Assembly: GCA_002197995.1 (NCBI GenBank)
Contig: NGZR01000001.1
Coordinates: 372,001 to 436,000, forward strand
Direction of reading: 5' to 3'
DNA: 64,000 nt
DNA from: Gaeumannomyces sp. JS-464
Taxonomy: Eukaryota > Ascomycota > Sordariomycetes > Magnaporthales > Magnaporthaceae
A model generated the notes under the pieces. That model was given only the letters and a program-made list of their open reading frames with translations, ran no database searches and was not told where the DNA came from. Position 1 is the first letter of the stretch; each line of letters starts with the position of its first letter. Shown here piece after piece: positions 47,405-58,800 of this stretch. A program made the position numbers and the translations under genes.

Positions 47405-49265
47405 ACGTGGTTTATAAGTAAGTGGAACATATAAGCGAATGAAACACTTACACCTAACCTCCGGTTAATTAATGCGCATGCCAACCTAACAACGCCAAGA
47501 ATCCATTTAAACTATTCGGAATTATATACATCGGACGTTTTTACTTCTTTTTAACAAATGCGCGCATTATATCCGGTTTTGCCGCAAGTGCTACATCGCC
47601 GACGAGTTATCGTCGCCCTCCTTTTTAACCCTTATAATCGCGCATTTTTTGCTATAATTGCTTATCTAGCTCCTTTTGGTTTAAAACATTTCGTATTTTT
47701 TTAATAATATGTAACCCTCCTTATCGAACACGTATTTCTTTAGCTTTTCGGCGTTTGCTTAATGCTTCGTTCGCCTTTCGTAATTTAAAGCACTTTTCTT
47801 TTAAAAGGTTAACCCAATATATAATTGCTTTAGCCCTTTTCGTTAATTGGTTTACAACCGATAACATAAATAACGGAAAGCTATTCTGGTAATTGGAAAT
47901 CCGAGTTTTAATATATTCGGATTGCGAAATTGCGTTTTTAATTGTTTAAAGCGTTTTGGAAATCCAAAGTTCGGCGTTGTTTAAAAGCTTTTTCGGGGGA
48001 ATTAAAATTCGTAACTTTACATTTAGCTTTTCCAAAACCGAATTCGAATTAAAAAAAGCAAAGCCAGCTTTTCGAAAACCTTTTTAAATATTTTTTTCGG
48101 TTATAAAGTTAAAAAATGCCGTTTTAAACGCCGAAAAAAACTCGATTTTAATTACGTGGTTAACGTGTAACCTTATTAAATTTTCGATTTGTTAACCGTA
48201 CGCCTTTTTTAACGGGTTAAAACATTTAACATTAAGCGGCTAAAAAAAGTAAAACGAATGCGAAGTTATATAAAGCGTAATAATGTTATATTTTTGGCAG
48301 TAAAGTTTAAAATCCGTCGAATAGTGGCTTTCGTAGCCGTTTAGCATTAACAAACGATGGTTGCTTTTTGTACGCGATATAATGTGCTTATCGAAATGCT
48401 AAATCCATTTTAGGCCGAGCTCGTTCGTAATCCACCCGTTAACATTCGTTAAAATAACCTAATCGCGTGGAAAGTCGGTTTTCGAATACCATTTGGCTAA
48501 ATGGTACTGCTTTTTAACAATAATAAAAAAAGGGATCGCTTAACCGTAACAGTTAACCTTTTAAATAATTATAACCCATTCCCGATTGCCAAATTAAACC
48601 AGCTTTCCTTTATTACGGCTTTTTAACGTTATAATAACTATAATAGCGGCGATTATGCCTATAAAAAAGCCGGTTTCGTTAAAATTATAAATATCGTTAT
48701 CCAAAATGCCATATTTAACCATAATATTTCGTATAAGGTCGAATTAAGCAAAAACGAGCTTAGGATTTTCGCATTTGGCTTTTTGGTAATTGTACTTTCG
48801 AATTTAACGCGTGCCGAGCTTTGCGCGGCGTTTAACGAAGTTCGCGACCCAGTTTTTACCGATAACGCTTACGTCGCGTTTGGCGAGCAGTTGGTTAGCC
48901 ATATTTTTAACATTAAAAAGCCGGGAAGGGAATGCTCGCAAATCTAGCTTAAAAATATATTTAACAACCGCTTTTTTTTCGAATTTCGTTAATTTCCGTA
49001 ATTTAAGCATGCTATCGCATTAAGCAAATTGGCCGTATTTTTAACGCGATAAAATGGCAAAAACGACGGAGTAAATTTTGGCAGCGGCCCAAAAATTTAG
49101 TTTTAAGTTAAATTGCAAAGCTTAAAAAGCGAGGATTAATTTGCTTTTTTTATTTTGTTTTGCTATGTTTATTAATAAAAAAGTTGGTAGTGGGAAAAAA
49201 CGCGTCGTATTATCGCGGTCGCGTGTTCCACTTGCTTATGTATTTCACTTACTTATAAACCACGT
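47405..49265 (-). mobile_element. Fot1/pogo transposon P4, full length, nested in P3
   Basis: 1861 bp with TA at 47403-47404 and 49266-49267. TIR words AAGTGGAACAT and GAATGAAACAC. The minus-strand transposase has a clean 68-codon helix-turn-helix stretch at 49010-48804 (MLKLRKLTKFEKKAVVKYIF, LRAFPSRLFNVKNMANQLLA, VIGKNWVANFVKRRAKLGTR), which is the psq plus start of the CENP-B HTH. DDE region 48,700-48,150, C-terminal coiled coil and CGxCxKxGH-type knuckle at about 47,560-47,600. The HTH is the best preserved transposase piece in the window. Confidence 0.88.
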
Positions 49266-49458
49266 TACTGCTTTTAATAATAATAATAAAAAAATCGCTT
49301 AACCGTAATAATTAACCTTTTAAATAATTATAATTTATTTTTTGTTATTAAATTAACCTAGTTTTATTTTATTACGCTTTTTTAACGTTATAATAATTAT
49401 AACGGCGGTAATTATATTTATAAAAAAGCTAATTTCGTCGAAATTATAAATATCGTTA

Positions 49459-51291
49459 ACGTGGTTTATTAGCGAGTCGCGCATATTACCGAATCGCGCA
49501 TTTTTTATCGCGATACGCGTTTCCCACTTCCAATTTCAATTTTTTAATAACCACAAATAGCATCGATATTAAAAAAAGCTAAAATTGTTTTTGCTATGTA
49601 AGCAATTTAATTTACTCGTAAATTAAGTTTACGTTTAGCAGCTAAAATTTACGATATTTTTAAATCCATTATGCGCGACCGACGCGCCGGCCGATTTGCT
49701 TAACGCGATAATATGCTTAAATTACGAAAATTAACGGAATCCGAAAAAAAGGCGCTTATTAAATACATATTTAAGCTGGACTTTCGCGCATTTCCTCCCC
49801 GGCCTTTTAATGTTAAAAATATGGCCAACCGATTGCTCGCCGAACGCGACGCGGGCATTATCGGTAAATGCTAAGTCGAAAAGTTCGTTAAACGCCGCGC
49901 AAAGCTCGGCACGCGCTGAATTCGAAAATACAACTACCAAAAAGCCAAATGCGAAAATTTTAAGCTCGTATTTGCGTGGTTTAACCTTATACGGAACATT
50001 ATAGCCAAATATGGCATTTAAAATAACGATATTTATAACTTTAACGAAACCGGCTTTCTTATAAGCATTATCGCCGCCGTTATAATTATTACAACGTTAA
50101 AAGGCCGTGGTAAAGCAAAGCTGGTTTAGCTTAACAACCGGGAATAAGCTACAATTATTTAAAAGGTTAACTATTACGGTTAAACGGTTCCTCCTTTTAT
50201 TATCGTTAAAAGGCAATACCACTTAGCCAATTGGTATTTAAAAACCGACCTTCCACGCAACTGGGTTATCGCAATAAGCGCTAACGGGTAAACTACAAAC
50301 GAGCTCGGCTTAAAATGGATTCGGTATTTTAATAAACACATTGCGTCGCGCGTAAAAGGCCCTTATCGTTTGTTAATACTGGACGGCTATAAAAGCCACC
50401 ACTCGACGGATTTCGAGCTTTATTACTAAAAATATAACATTGTTACGCTTTGCATGCCTTTGTATTCGTTTTACTTTTTTTAGCCGCTTAACGTTAAATG
50501 TTTTAGCCCGTTAAAAAAAACGTACGATCGATAAATCGAAAATTTAATAAGGTCGTACGTTAACCACGTAACTAAAATCGAATTCCTTTTGGCGTTTAAA
50601 GCGGCATTTTTAAACTTTATAACCGAAAAAAACATTTGTCCTTTTAATCCGGATTTAATTTTGGAAAAGCTAAATGTAAAGCTACGAACTTTAACTCCTT
50701 TAAGGGAGCCCCTAAACAACGCCGAACCTTGGACTTCCAAAACGCTTTAAATAGCTAAAAACGCAACTTCGCAATCTAAATACATTAAAACTCGGATTTC
50801 CAATTACCGGAGCAGCTTTCCGACACCCATATTAACGGCTATAAACCAGCTAACGAAAAGGGCTAAAACAATTATGCATCGGGTTAACCTTTTGGAAAAA
50901 AAGTGCTTTAAACTACGAAAAGCGAATAAGGCATTAAGCAAACGCCGAAGGGCTAAAAAAACACGTATTAAGCTAAAAGGGTTACTTATTATAAACAAAG
51001 TACGAAATGTTTTAAACCAGCAAAAGCTGGATGGATAACTACAGCAAAAAATACGCGATTATAAGGGTTAAAAAAAAGGGCGACCATAACTCGTTAGCGA
51101 TATAGCACTTGCGGTAAAACTGGACATAATACGCGCACTTGTTAAGAAAAAGTAAAAATGTCCGATATATATAATTCCGAGTAATTTGAATGGATTTTTA
51201 GCGTTATTAGGTTGGCATGCGCGTCGATTAACCGAAAGTCGGGTGTAAGTGCGCGATTCGGTGATATGCGCGACTTACTAATGGATTACGT
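49459..51291 (+). mobile_element. Fot1/pogo transposon P5, full length, nested in P3
   Basis: 1833 bp with TA at 49457-49458 and 51292-51293. TIR ACGTGGTTTATTAGC with words GAGTCGCGCAT and GAATCGCGCAT, the same as P2, so P2 and P5 are one family. Plus-strand transposase: HTH from about 49,710 (MLKLRKLTES, then FKLDFRAFPPRPFNVKNMAN), DDE about 50,040-50,600 with LLILDGYKSHHSTDFELY near 50,370, C-terminal coiled coil and knuckle near 51,100. Stops throughout. Confidence 0.86.
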
Positions 51292-51858
51292 TATTTAAAA
51301 TGCTATATTTAACTATAATATTTCGTATAAAATCGAATTACGTAAAAACGAGCTTAAAATTTTCGCATTTAGCTTTTTAATAATCGTATTTTTAAATCCT
51401 ACGCGTGCCGAACTCCGGACGGCGTTTAACGAATTTATCGATTTAGCATTTGCTAATAATACCCGTATTACGTTCGGTAAATAATCGGCTAATTATAGTT
51501 TTACCATTAAAAAATCGAGGAGGAAATGCGTAAAAATCCAGTTTAAATATGTATTTAACAAACGCTTTTTTTCCGAATTCCGTTAATTTCCGTAATTTAA
51601 AATGCAATTTCGTTAAAAAGGTTAACTAACGCGTCGGCGACGTAACGTGGCTTTATAAACGTTATAAATTTTAATAGCTAAACGCGTATTTAATTGCGCG
51701 TTAAATTGCATTGCCCGTATATTAAAAACAATTTTAACTTCGTTGGATGTGGATGTTATTTATGGTTGTTAAGCAATTAAAATTGGAAATAGGAAACGCG
51801 AATCGCGATAAAAAACGCGTTATTTTTTAATGTGTGTTATTTATTAATAAACACGTTA

Positions 51859-52378
51859 TTTTTTTAATTAAAAATTTGTTTTATAATTAAATATTAAAAA
51901 AAATATGAAAAAATTGTAAAAGGAAATTGTAAAAAATTGTAAAAAAAAAATTTATTAATATTTTATTTATAAAAACGGTTAAAAATAAATTTATTAAAAA
52001 ATGATATAAAAATATATAATATAATTTTTATTACTAGCGGAAACGTTAAAAAAAGTTACCGAAAATTTACAAATATAAACGGTAAACGCGGGTTATAAAA
52101 TCGCAATTTTTTTTATTTAAATCGTTATTATTATTATTATTAAAAAAATTTAAAAAAAATTAAAATAAAAAAAGTACGGGATATAAAACTAAATATCGGC
52201 AGGTATAAAAAAAGCATAACGTTAAATTCGAATTTACAAAACACGATTAATTTTAATAATTTAACTAAATTAACTGGTTAAACTTTTTATTTTAATTTTT
52301 AAATAACCTTTTAATACGTTACGTTAATTAATACATTTTTTATTAATAATTGGAAATACGGTCGTAAAACCGTATAAC
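51859..52378. other. AT-rich spacer, no feature seen
   Basis: AT-rich with poly-A and AAATTGTAAA repeats. No transposon domain recognised. Confidence 0.6.
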
Positions 52379-52567
52379 TGTAATAGGCTAGGCTAATAGG
52401 TGGTGGCCAATAGGAGCTAAAGTAATGTTATTTTGTAAAATAAAAAGGAATGGGAAGGAAAAAAGTCGGCTTAATCCTGGAAGCTGTCCCCAGTTATATA
52501 TGCACAAAAACGGCTTAGGAGTAACCCCTAAGCCTTTTACCCGTGCCACTAGCACGGAGCTATAACA
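52379..52567 (-). repeat. solo LTR, element F type
   Basis: 189 bp, TGTAATAGGCTAGGC to GAGCTATAACA, bounded by perfect ATAAC duplications (52374-52378 and 52568-52572). Read on the minus strand it has the usual LTR order, with a CATATATAAC TATA-like motif. Less mutated than the copy at 27090-27280. It is the product of recombination between two LTRs. Confidence 0.88.
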
Positions 52568-52572
52568 ATAAC

Positions 52573-53335
52573 TATATATTTATAAACGTAAAAAATTCGT
52601 AGGAAATTTAAAAAAAACCTGTTTACCTAGTTTTATTTAACGGTTGTTATACTAAAAGTACGGTTTTTATCCTAATAGTAATTAAATAAAAGTTATTTTT
52701 TATAATTTATATATGTTAAATAAAGTAAATAAATATATATAATACTTTATATTATAAAAATTTTATAACGTTACTTATATTTATAAAGATTTTAATAAAT
52801 TAATAAATTATAAAGTTTTAAAAGGAAAAAGAATTGTTTTGTAAATTTAAAAGCGGATTTAGTTATATATTTAGCGGCGTAGCTGGTATATAAGCGTGGC
52901 GCATTTCGCCGGGCCACCAGCTGCGGGTCGAAGCTTATAACTGCATTAATAAAAACCGACTTTTTAATATTAATATTAAAAAGGTAAAGCTTATACATTT
53001 GTTTTTAGCTAAATACATTAGCTACTTTAATAAAAATTGCACAAGTGGTTAGTTAAGTACGTTATTAGTGCCCGCGTTTAAATTGCGCGGATTAATCGCG
53101 TTTTATATTATTAATTGCGGCTTAGCACGTGACGAAAGCGGGCGAGCTTTAAAGTTGTTAACGGGTAAACAATTTTCTTTGTAAATTAAGCATTAAATTC
53201 GTTTTTTACTTAGCCGAATTAAAGCCTTGCCGCTTTTTTGCAAAAAGGTGAAGTAAATAAGGCTTTTAGCTTAATCAGCAAAGGGCTTTAATTTAACAAG
53301 TCGGGAATTTGGGAGCCCCGAAAGGGGGGGGGGGT
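52573..53335. other. border zone of the AT-rich block, unassigned
   Basis: AT-rich with a GC island at 52,865-52,945 (GGCCACCAGCTGCGGGTCGA) and mixed composition from 53,060 on. The 68-codon minus-strand frame at 52998-52792 shows no motif I know. A run of about 13 G at 53,323-53,335 sits exactly at the composition change. Confidence 0.5.
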
Positions 53336-54318
53336 CATTTGATTAGTTGGAGTTTGGTGGGGTATTTGGGTGGAGAAAAAGGTACATGCGCGATTCCGCT
53401 CCCATCTGAGCTTTTGAGACTAGGCTAAGCCTTTAAGCCTAGGCGGTGCGCTTTTCACACGGCACACCTTTCTACACTCGCGCTATAAGCATGACACTTA
53501 CAAGGTTGCATTTGTCCTCCTCTCCCCCAAAGCTGAGCTATTAAGTAAACGCATGTGACAGTCATTTCCGTTTTATCCCGCACCCCGGGTTGTCCGGGCC
53601 TTTTCACCAAATGTCTCGTCTGCACCCCGGACTTTCAATTAATTTAAATTTATTCGCCGGCACACACGTTCCCTTCCCTCGGGCCTCACACTCCGTTTCT
53701 TTCCACCCAACATGCACGACGCCATCACCAGCCCCCTTTGCCAACGCACCCGTCTTTAATGAACCAAACTGCATGACGGTGGCAGCTAAGCGAGCTTTCA
53801 ACGACTCTTCCCTTTTGGGTCAGTCTGTGCAGTCACCTGCGGCTAAGCGAGGTGTAAATCCCGAGCAGATGCCCGAGGCCGGTGGACATTTGCCGGGGCG
53901 TTGGCAATATCTATGTCAGATCTCCTTACAATCACTCATTTGCAGCTGAGAAGGCCACTGCAGACTTACGCGGCTCCTCGGTGCCCAGGCCTGGTACTTT
54001 CGGGAATGGTAATGTGACATGCGGGAGCTGCCCGATGCTGCTTCTTAAAGGATGTTCACAAAAGCTTGAAGAGAGGGAACCAGGTAACTGATAGTCGTCA
54101 GCACTTTGGATGATGTGGTGTGGCCTTGCGTGTTCAGCAGCCCAATCAATATGTCGTTCTTGGCATTCCCAGGTCAAACTTGAGTTAAAAGGGGTAGTTG
54201 GCGGAAATAATCACATCCCTTGTGCGTCCGTTCTTCACGCTCTAATCTTCGCTTCATTCCCTCCCCCCTTGAGTTACAGCTTTTCTCCCGCTACAAAGGC
54301 CGGGGATACGCTTTAACG
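53336..54318. promoter_or_regulatory. upstream region of the tyrosinase gene
   Basis: Composition is normal from here on. 53,341-53,415 is the unmutated version of the sequence at 21163-21245. Frames at 53590-53949 and 53882-54091 have no codon bias or motif that would support a gene. No clear TATA box was seen before 54319. The pyrimidine-rich TTCATTCCCTCCCCCC at about 54,253 is a typical fungal pre-start tract. Confidence 0.5.
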
Positions 54319-55844
54319 ATGGTGGCTATCCTGTCGCTTGTCCTTCTTGGGCTGAGTGTGGTCGGGCTTGCGGCCGGCCAGGGAGTTGTGCAGCCTGATG
54401 CCCTCAAGCAGCTCGAGAACAAGGGTCTCCCGGCGCTACAGGCCCGGCTCGCCAAGTCCAAGACTTGCACCAAGGCGAATCTCAGGATCCGGAAAGAATG
54501 GTGAGTGTGTGATGGCCTATGCCGCGTTTATTCCTTTGGACGAAACAACCCGCCCCCGTTCTACCTTGACTGCTGACGCTAGACACAGGGGAGACGTGCC
54601 TAAAGACGAGAGGAGACGGTACATTTCTGCCGTCCAGTGTCTCCTAACCAAACCATCCAAGCTCAACCCCACGAGGTATCCCGGTGCCAAGTCTCGATAC
54701 GATGATTTCGTTGCCGTTCACATAAACCAAAGTCTCACCATCCACGGAACGGCAAGTCACAAAACCAACCCAGAGGACAAAGGCAGGGCGTCGGTACTAA
54801 ACGTAGACGAGCGTCTCTCTCCATCAGGGCAACTTCCTGTCATGGCATCGGTACTACACATGGGCCTACGAGACGGCCTTGCGGACCGAGTGCGGGTACA
54901 ATGGAACCCAGCCTTATTGGGACTATGGGCGCTGGGCTCAGGATCCCGAGAACAGCCCTATTTTCGATGGCAGTGATACCAGTCTCTCGGGCAACGGCAA
55001 GAAGATCCCACACAGGGCCAACTCTGTTGCGCCGGCCGGAAACGGTGGCGGCTGTGTCGAGACGGGACCGTTCAAGAAGTGAGTGACGGTGGTATTTTTG
55101 ATTGCTGAGGTTACTTGCTGGAACCGGGCCGCTAACAAACACGTCTACTCCCTTGCTCCAGCATGACCATATATCTTGGGTAAGCCTACGCGCACAAGGA
55201 AGCTCCCCGCAGACGTGTCGAGAGCCGAGGGTTCGCTAACACCCTACACCCAACTGACAGCCCCCTTTCCGTCAACGTCGATCCGCCGCCTGCTCGCAAT
55301 CCTCGAGCGGACGGGTTCGGGGCCAACCCACGGTGCCTCCGGCGCGACATGTCCAACTATCTGACGTCGCGCTGGGGCCGGACCCAAGACATCGTCGGGC
55401 TCATCACCAGCAACAACAACATCGGCAGTTTCCAGAATTCGATGCAGAACACGGGCTTCGGCGGGGGGATGGGCGTCCACGGAGTTGGGCATTTCACAAT
55501 TAATGGAGACCCGGGTATGTATGGGCTACAGCCCATTTAACAAGAGGTATTGCAACTAACGTATCGCTGTCGGGCCAGGAGGTGATTTTTATATCTCACC
55601 AAACGATCCGGCCTTCTGGGTGCATCATGCCATGATCGACCGCATCTGGACCATCTGGCAGTCGCAGGACCTCGAGCGGCGCCTCGAGGTCATCCAGGGC
55701 GGCACTAGCATGTTTGGCGGAGGACGCGCGCAGTCGCTCGACGACCTGATCGAGATGGACGTTGTCGAGCCCACAAACAAGTCGTGGAAGATCCGGGAGC
55801 TGGTGAGCATCGTCGATGGGCCGCTGTGCTATCTCTATGAGTGA
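54319..55844 (+). CDS. short secreted tyrosinase / catechol oxidase
   Basis: Predicted product of 377 residues, a type-3 copper enzyme that oxidises mono- or diphenols to quinones (pigment or phenol metabolism). Exons: 54319-54500, 54589-54751, 54828-55078, 55162-55179, 55261-55514, 55579-55844; all junctions keep frame. Residues 1-21 (MVAILSLVLLGLSVVGLAAG) form a signal peptide. CuA: H105, H113 and H122 (AVHINQSLTIHG, GNFLSWHRYYTWAYE). CuB: H278 and H282 (GVHGVGHFTI) and the His pair 305-306 (DPAFWVHHAMIDRIW). The C-terminal domain of long tyrosinases is absent, so it is the short secreted class. The intron at 54752-54827 begins GC rather than GT, and exon 4 is only 18 nt. It is the first gene next to the RIP block. 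Monophenolase versus diphenolase activity cannot be told from sequence. Confidence 0.93.
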
Positions 55845-58800
55845 TTTGCCGCGAGGGAGGGCACTGGGCGGAGGGAGGGATGGGGCAAGGGGGAACGACC
55901 TGGGAGAGACAAGAGCAGACGCTTCCCGTGCATCGGCTGGGGGTTGGACAATCTTGCACTGGAGTATTTCGGCGGGTGGACTAGCATGGTGTCGTGTCTA
56001 GCAAATGATCTCGTTCATGTGCTGCCGTGCCTTTCCCCACGGCTTTATGCGACTGACCTGCGCTTCCCCCCCGCGCTGCTGCTGGCACGCCACTCATCCA
56101 GCGCAGTGGATCGACACCTGCGTGGGCGAAAAGCAACGACTGGCGCCATCCGAAGACGAGCCTGGGAACATGGGCCCATTCAGCATCGTTTCTTCCTGGC
56201 GCGCCTGGGCTTTGGGGCTGTGGTGTCGTCGGTGGCTGGTCCTGGTCGCTTGGCGGTTGGGGTAGGGCCGTTGGGCGCAGGGCGGTGGACAGCTCTGACG
56301 GCATGAGGGGAGTCGACGCCGGGGTCGAAGGAGGTTGGAGGCGCCTGCAGGAGTGCGAGGCCCTGGATGCTGTGATCCTGGGGCTTCTAGCCCCGAGGGT
56401 CGAAATTGGAAGATGTTGACGTTGTCTGTCGCTCAGCGGGAGAGACTCGAGAGGGGTTCACCCCTCCCCGAAGGGTTGAACTGGTGCTCGCAGCAGTGCT
56501 GGCGGCAGTGCTGGCAGGAGTGCTGGCGGCAGTTGCAGCCGAGGTCTCTTGTGGACTCGCCCCCCGAGGCGTGCGTATGTCTTGATGCGCGAGAAGGGCA
56601 GGTGCTGGTTGGGCTAGAACCGACGATGTTGCCAATTTCTATTCTCCAACAACACGAGATGCATTCACTGTCCGTCGGCGACGCCTGCTGCTGGCGATCG
56701 ATCGACTCGGACCTCACGCAAAGACACCATCAGGTGCGTTGCAGCATTCCTAGAGCTAGCTGGAGATTGTTTCAAGACTGAGTCGGGGCTGGGGAGGTGG
56801 GCCAAGGAGAGGCAAGTTGATCCGCCGAGTGTTCGTTAGAACTGGGGTCTGGTGGTGGCCCCAGTTGAACTCTTGGCAGGCGATGCAACATCAGGGTCCG
56901 ATGCCACTTTTTGCAGCGAAGGGCGGGGAGCTTGGTCCGTTGTGGCCTTTGCACGTGGCTTATCTGGTCCAGGGCATACAAGGGTAATGGATCTGGGGAT
57001 CCCACAATCGCGGACCAGCAGCGGAAGATCCTGGGTGTGCATACATGGCGGGCTGCCAGGGATAGACGAGCTGGGTCGCAGCAATTTATCGGTGTTGCAA
57101 ATAGCCGGGGTATCGACTATTAAGGAGGTGGTGCCGTTGACAAAGTCCGCCCGACGGGACTATCCTGACATCCAAACAGAAAGCTAAAAATCCAGGCCAA
57201 GCAAGACAGACTGGGGGAGGGGGGACACTTTGTTGCACCCGGAGACGGGGTCTCGGACCTTCCATATCTGCATCAAGGCATCGAGCCGTCCGAATTGACC
57301 AGCCCAGATAGGATTTTCCGTACCTGGGCGAGGTGGGAATCAGGCTAAAGGGGCAGGCCTCGCCGCATCCATGGCCCGGTGCGGTGCCATCTGTTAGGGT
57401 GCAATCAAATCAATCAATGTCTGGCTAGGGCAATCCGGAGCCGTCAGCCGTGTGCCTCCACCAAACGCCAGCTGTAGGAAGAAAATTGCAGATCAATATC
57501 GGAGACTGAGCATTGTGTAGGGAGCGTGTCCCGAGAGGGGGGTTGTCGCCCGTTCATGAATGCTTAACTGATTGCCATCGTGGATTTTGTCTTCTCGAGG
57601 CGACACAGCCCATGACTGGCCATCGAAGGCGTCACGGCACCTGTGGGCTACCTGCCCCTGATCGACCACCCATGTTGGCGTGTCCAGGGAATTGTGGAGA
57701 ATCAAGGGTCTTCTGGTGCTCGGAGGACACAGGAATTTCCTATCTAGAAACATGCAGCATCGCAATGGCGACGACGAGGCGATGCCTCCGTGTATGTGCC
57801 CCGATCGCCTGCCTAACTTGGCGCAGTGGCGAATGTGGTCCCCACGTCCCCCTGTTATATGCTGCCTGTTCTTCGGTGCACGACATGACGGCTTGTTTGG
57901 TGGGTGACAAACAGGAATGCCCAAAACGAGATATCTCGGGCTTGTCTTGCCCAGGCGTGACACCAAAAGCATCGGTAGGCACCCAAGGCCCCCCCAGCGC
58001 TGCCTTGGGGTGCCGGACGGGGGGTTACGGACGGTCCTGTGGGATCTGCTGTGCCCCCTCGCGGGTTTGTTCTCGGCGCTTGTGGCGAAGACGGCGGCCA
58101 GGACGAGAAGACGAAGGACGGCGTGTGGGACTTGCTTACGTAGGATGAGATCGTCCCCAAGGGGGAGGGCGCAGGTGTTGGCAATAAACTCGACAGAGCT
58201 CTGCCTTTCTTGGTTTAATTATAGTCAAGAAGAGTCGACTGTGCCGGACACGCGCAGCAGCCATCCACAGCATCAGCAAATGAGATGGTCGCACCGGGTA
58301 CGAGACGAGTGCTGACGGGAACTGGCGGGCGGGCACGGCTCCACGGCCAGCACGGGTGCACAGTCAGAGGCCCAGAGTGCCGTGTCAGCACAGCCCACGT
58401 CGTGCTGCAGACGACAGCCACCATCATCATGCATGCACACGGTCATCAAGGATCCTGCCCTCGTCGGTGTGTCGGTTGGCAGAAGCCTCCCGAGTAGGTT
58501 CAATAGCCCCTGTCGGTGTGAGGCAGAGCGAAGCAATAATGGTGCCCACCACACCGCAGGCAGCCATCGAACGCAAGGAGGGGGGAGAGGATAAAAACGC
58601 ATCGCAGCGTCTGTAACACCGTGCAGGGCTGACTGAGGAAAGGCAAAGGAATGAAGGGAGGGAAACTGGCGACGGTCGAGATGCTACGTGCGCACGAGAA
58701 CACGCAACCCAATCTCCACACAGCGGTAAAGCTTGCAGACGCGCCATATTGGCCTGATTCTTGTCTGGGAATGGCAACATGCGTGGAAGACGTGGGAAAC

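Larger units (their letters stand above)
46301..51856 (-). mobile_element. Fot1/pogo transposon P3, containing P4 and P5
   Basis: The left TIR ACGTGGTTTATTAGTAAATA at 46301 follows TA. The right TIR ends AAACACGT at 51856, followed by TA. Removing P4 (47405-49265) and P5 (49459-51291), each with one TA copy, leaves about 1858 bp, the normal size. Transposase is on the minus strand: HTH part at 51,300-51,610, DDE part at 49,268-49,456 and about 46,780-47,402, C-terminal knuckle near 46,450-46,510. The TIR word is AATAACGCAC, twice, 17 bp apart. Confidence 0.85.
1..53335. other. RIP-mutated, AT-rich transposon domain
   Basis: Seen: strongly AT-rich DNA with many TTA/TAA/CG words and few CA/TG words, no long open frames, and dozens of transposon relics whose Trp and Gln codons have become stops. 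Known: this dinucleotide bias is the signature of repeat-induced point mutation (C to T in CpA), a premeiotic genome defence of Pezizomycotina that inactivates duplicated DNA. Inferred: the whole block is one heterochromatic, gene-free compartment built by nested insertions. Most short ORFs in it are chance products. It ends abruptly near 53,335, where normal composition begins. Confidence 0.93.

Noticed and set aside
1..53335. mitochondrial origin of the AT-rich DNA
   Set aside because: CpG is abundant, nuclear transposon families fill the region, and it is contiguous with intron-containing nuclear genes.
53590..53949. 119-codon ORF upstream of tyrosinase
   Set aside because: No motif and unusual composition; overlaps a frame on the other strand. 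More likely leader or intergenic DNA.
56335..56781. 148-codon ORF with CWRQCWQECWRQ repeats
   Set aside because: The repeat is produced by a 12-bp minisatellite, and the remaining sequence shows no domain or conserved start.
57513..58148. 211-codon plus-strand ORF between tyrosinase and hacA
   Set aside because: Cys/Arg/Gly-rich without any family motif, with an equally long frame on the opposite strand; typical of chance ORFs in GC-rich intergenic DNA.
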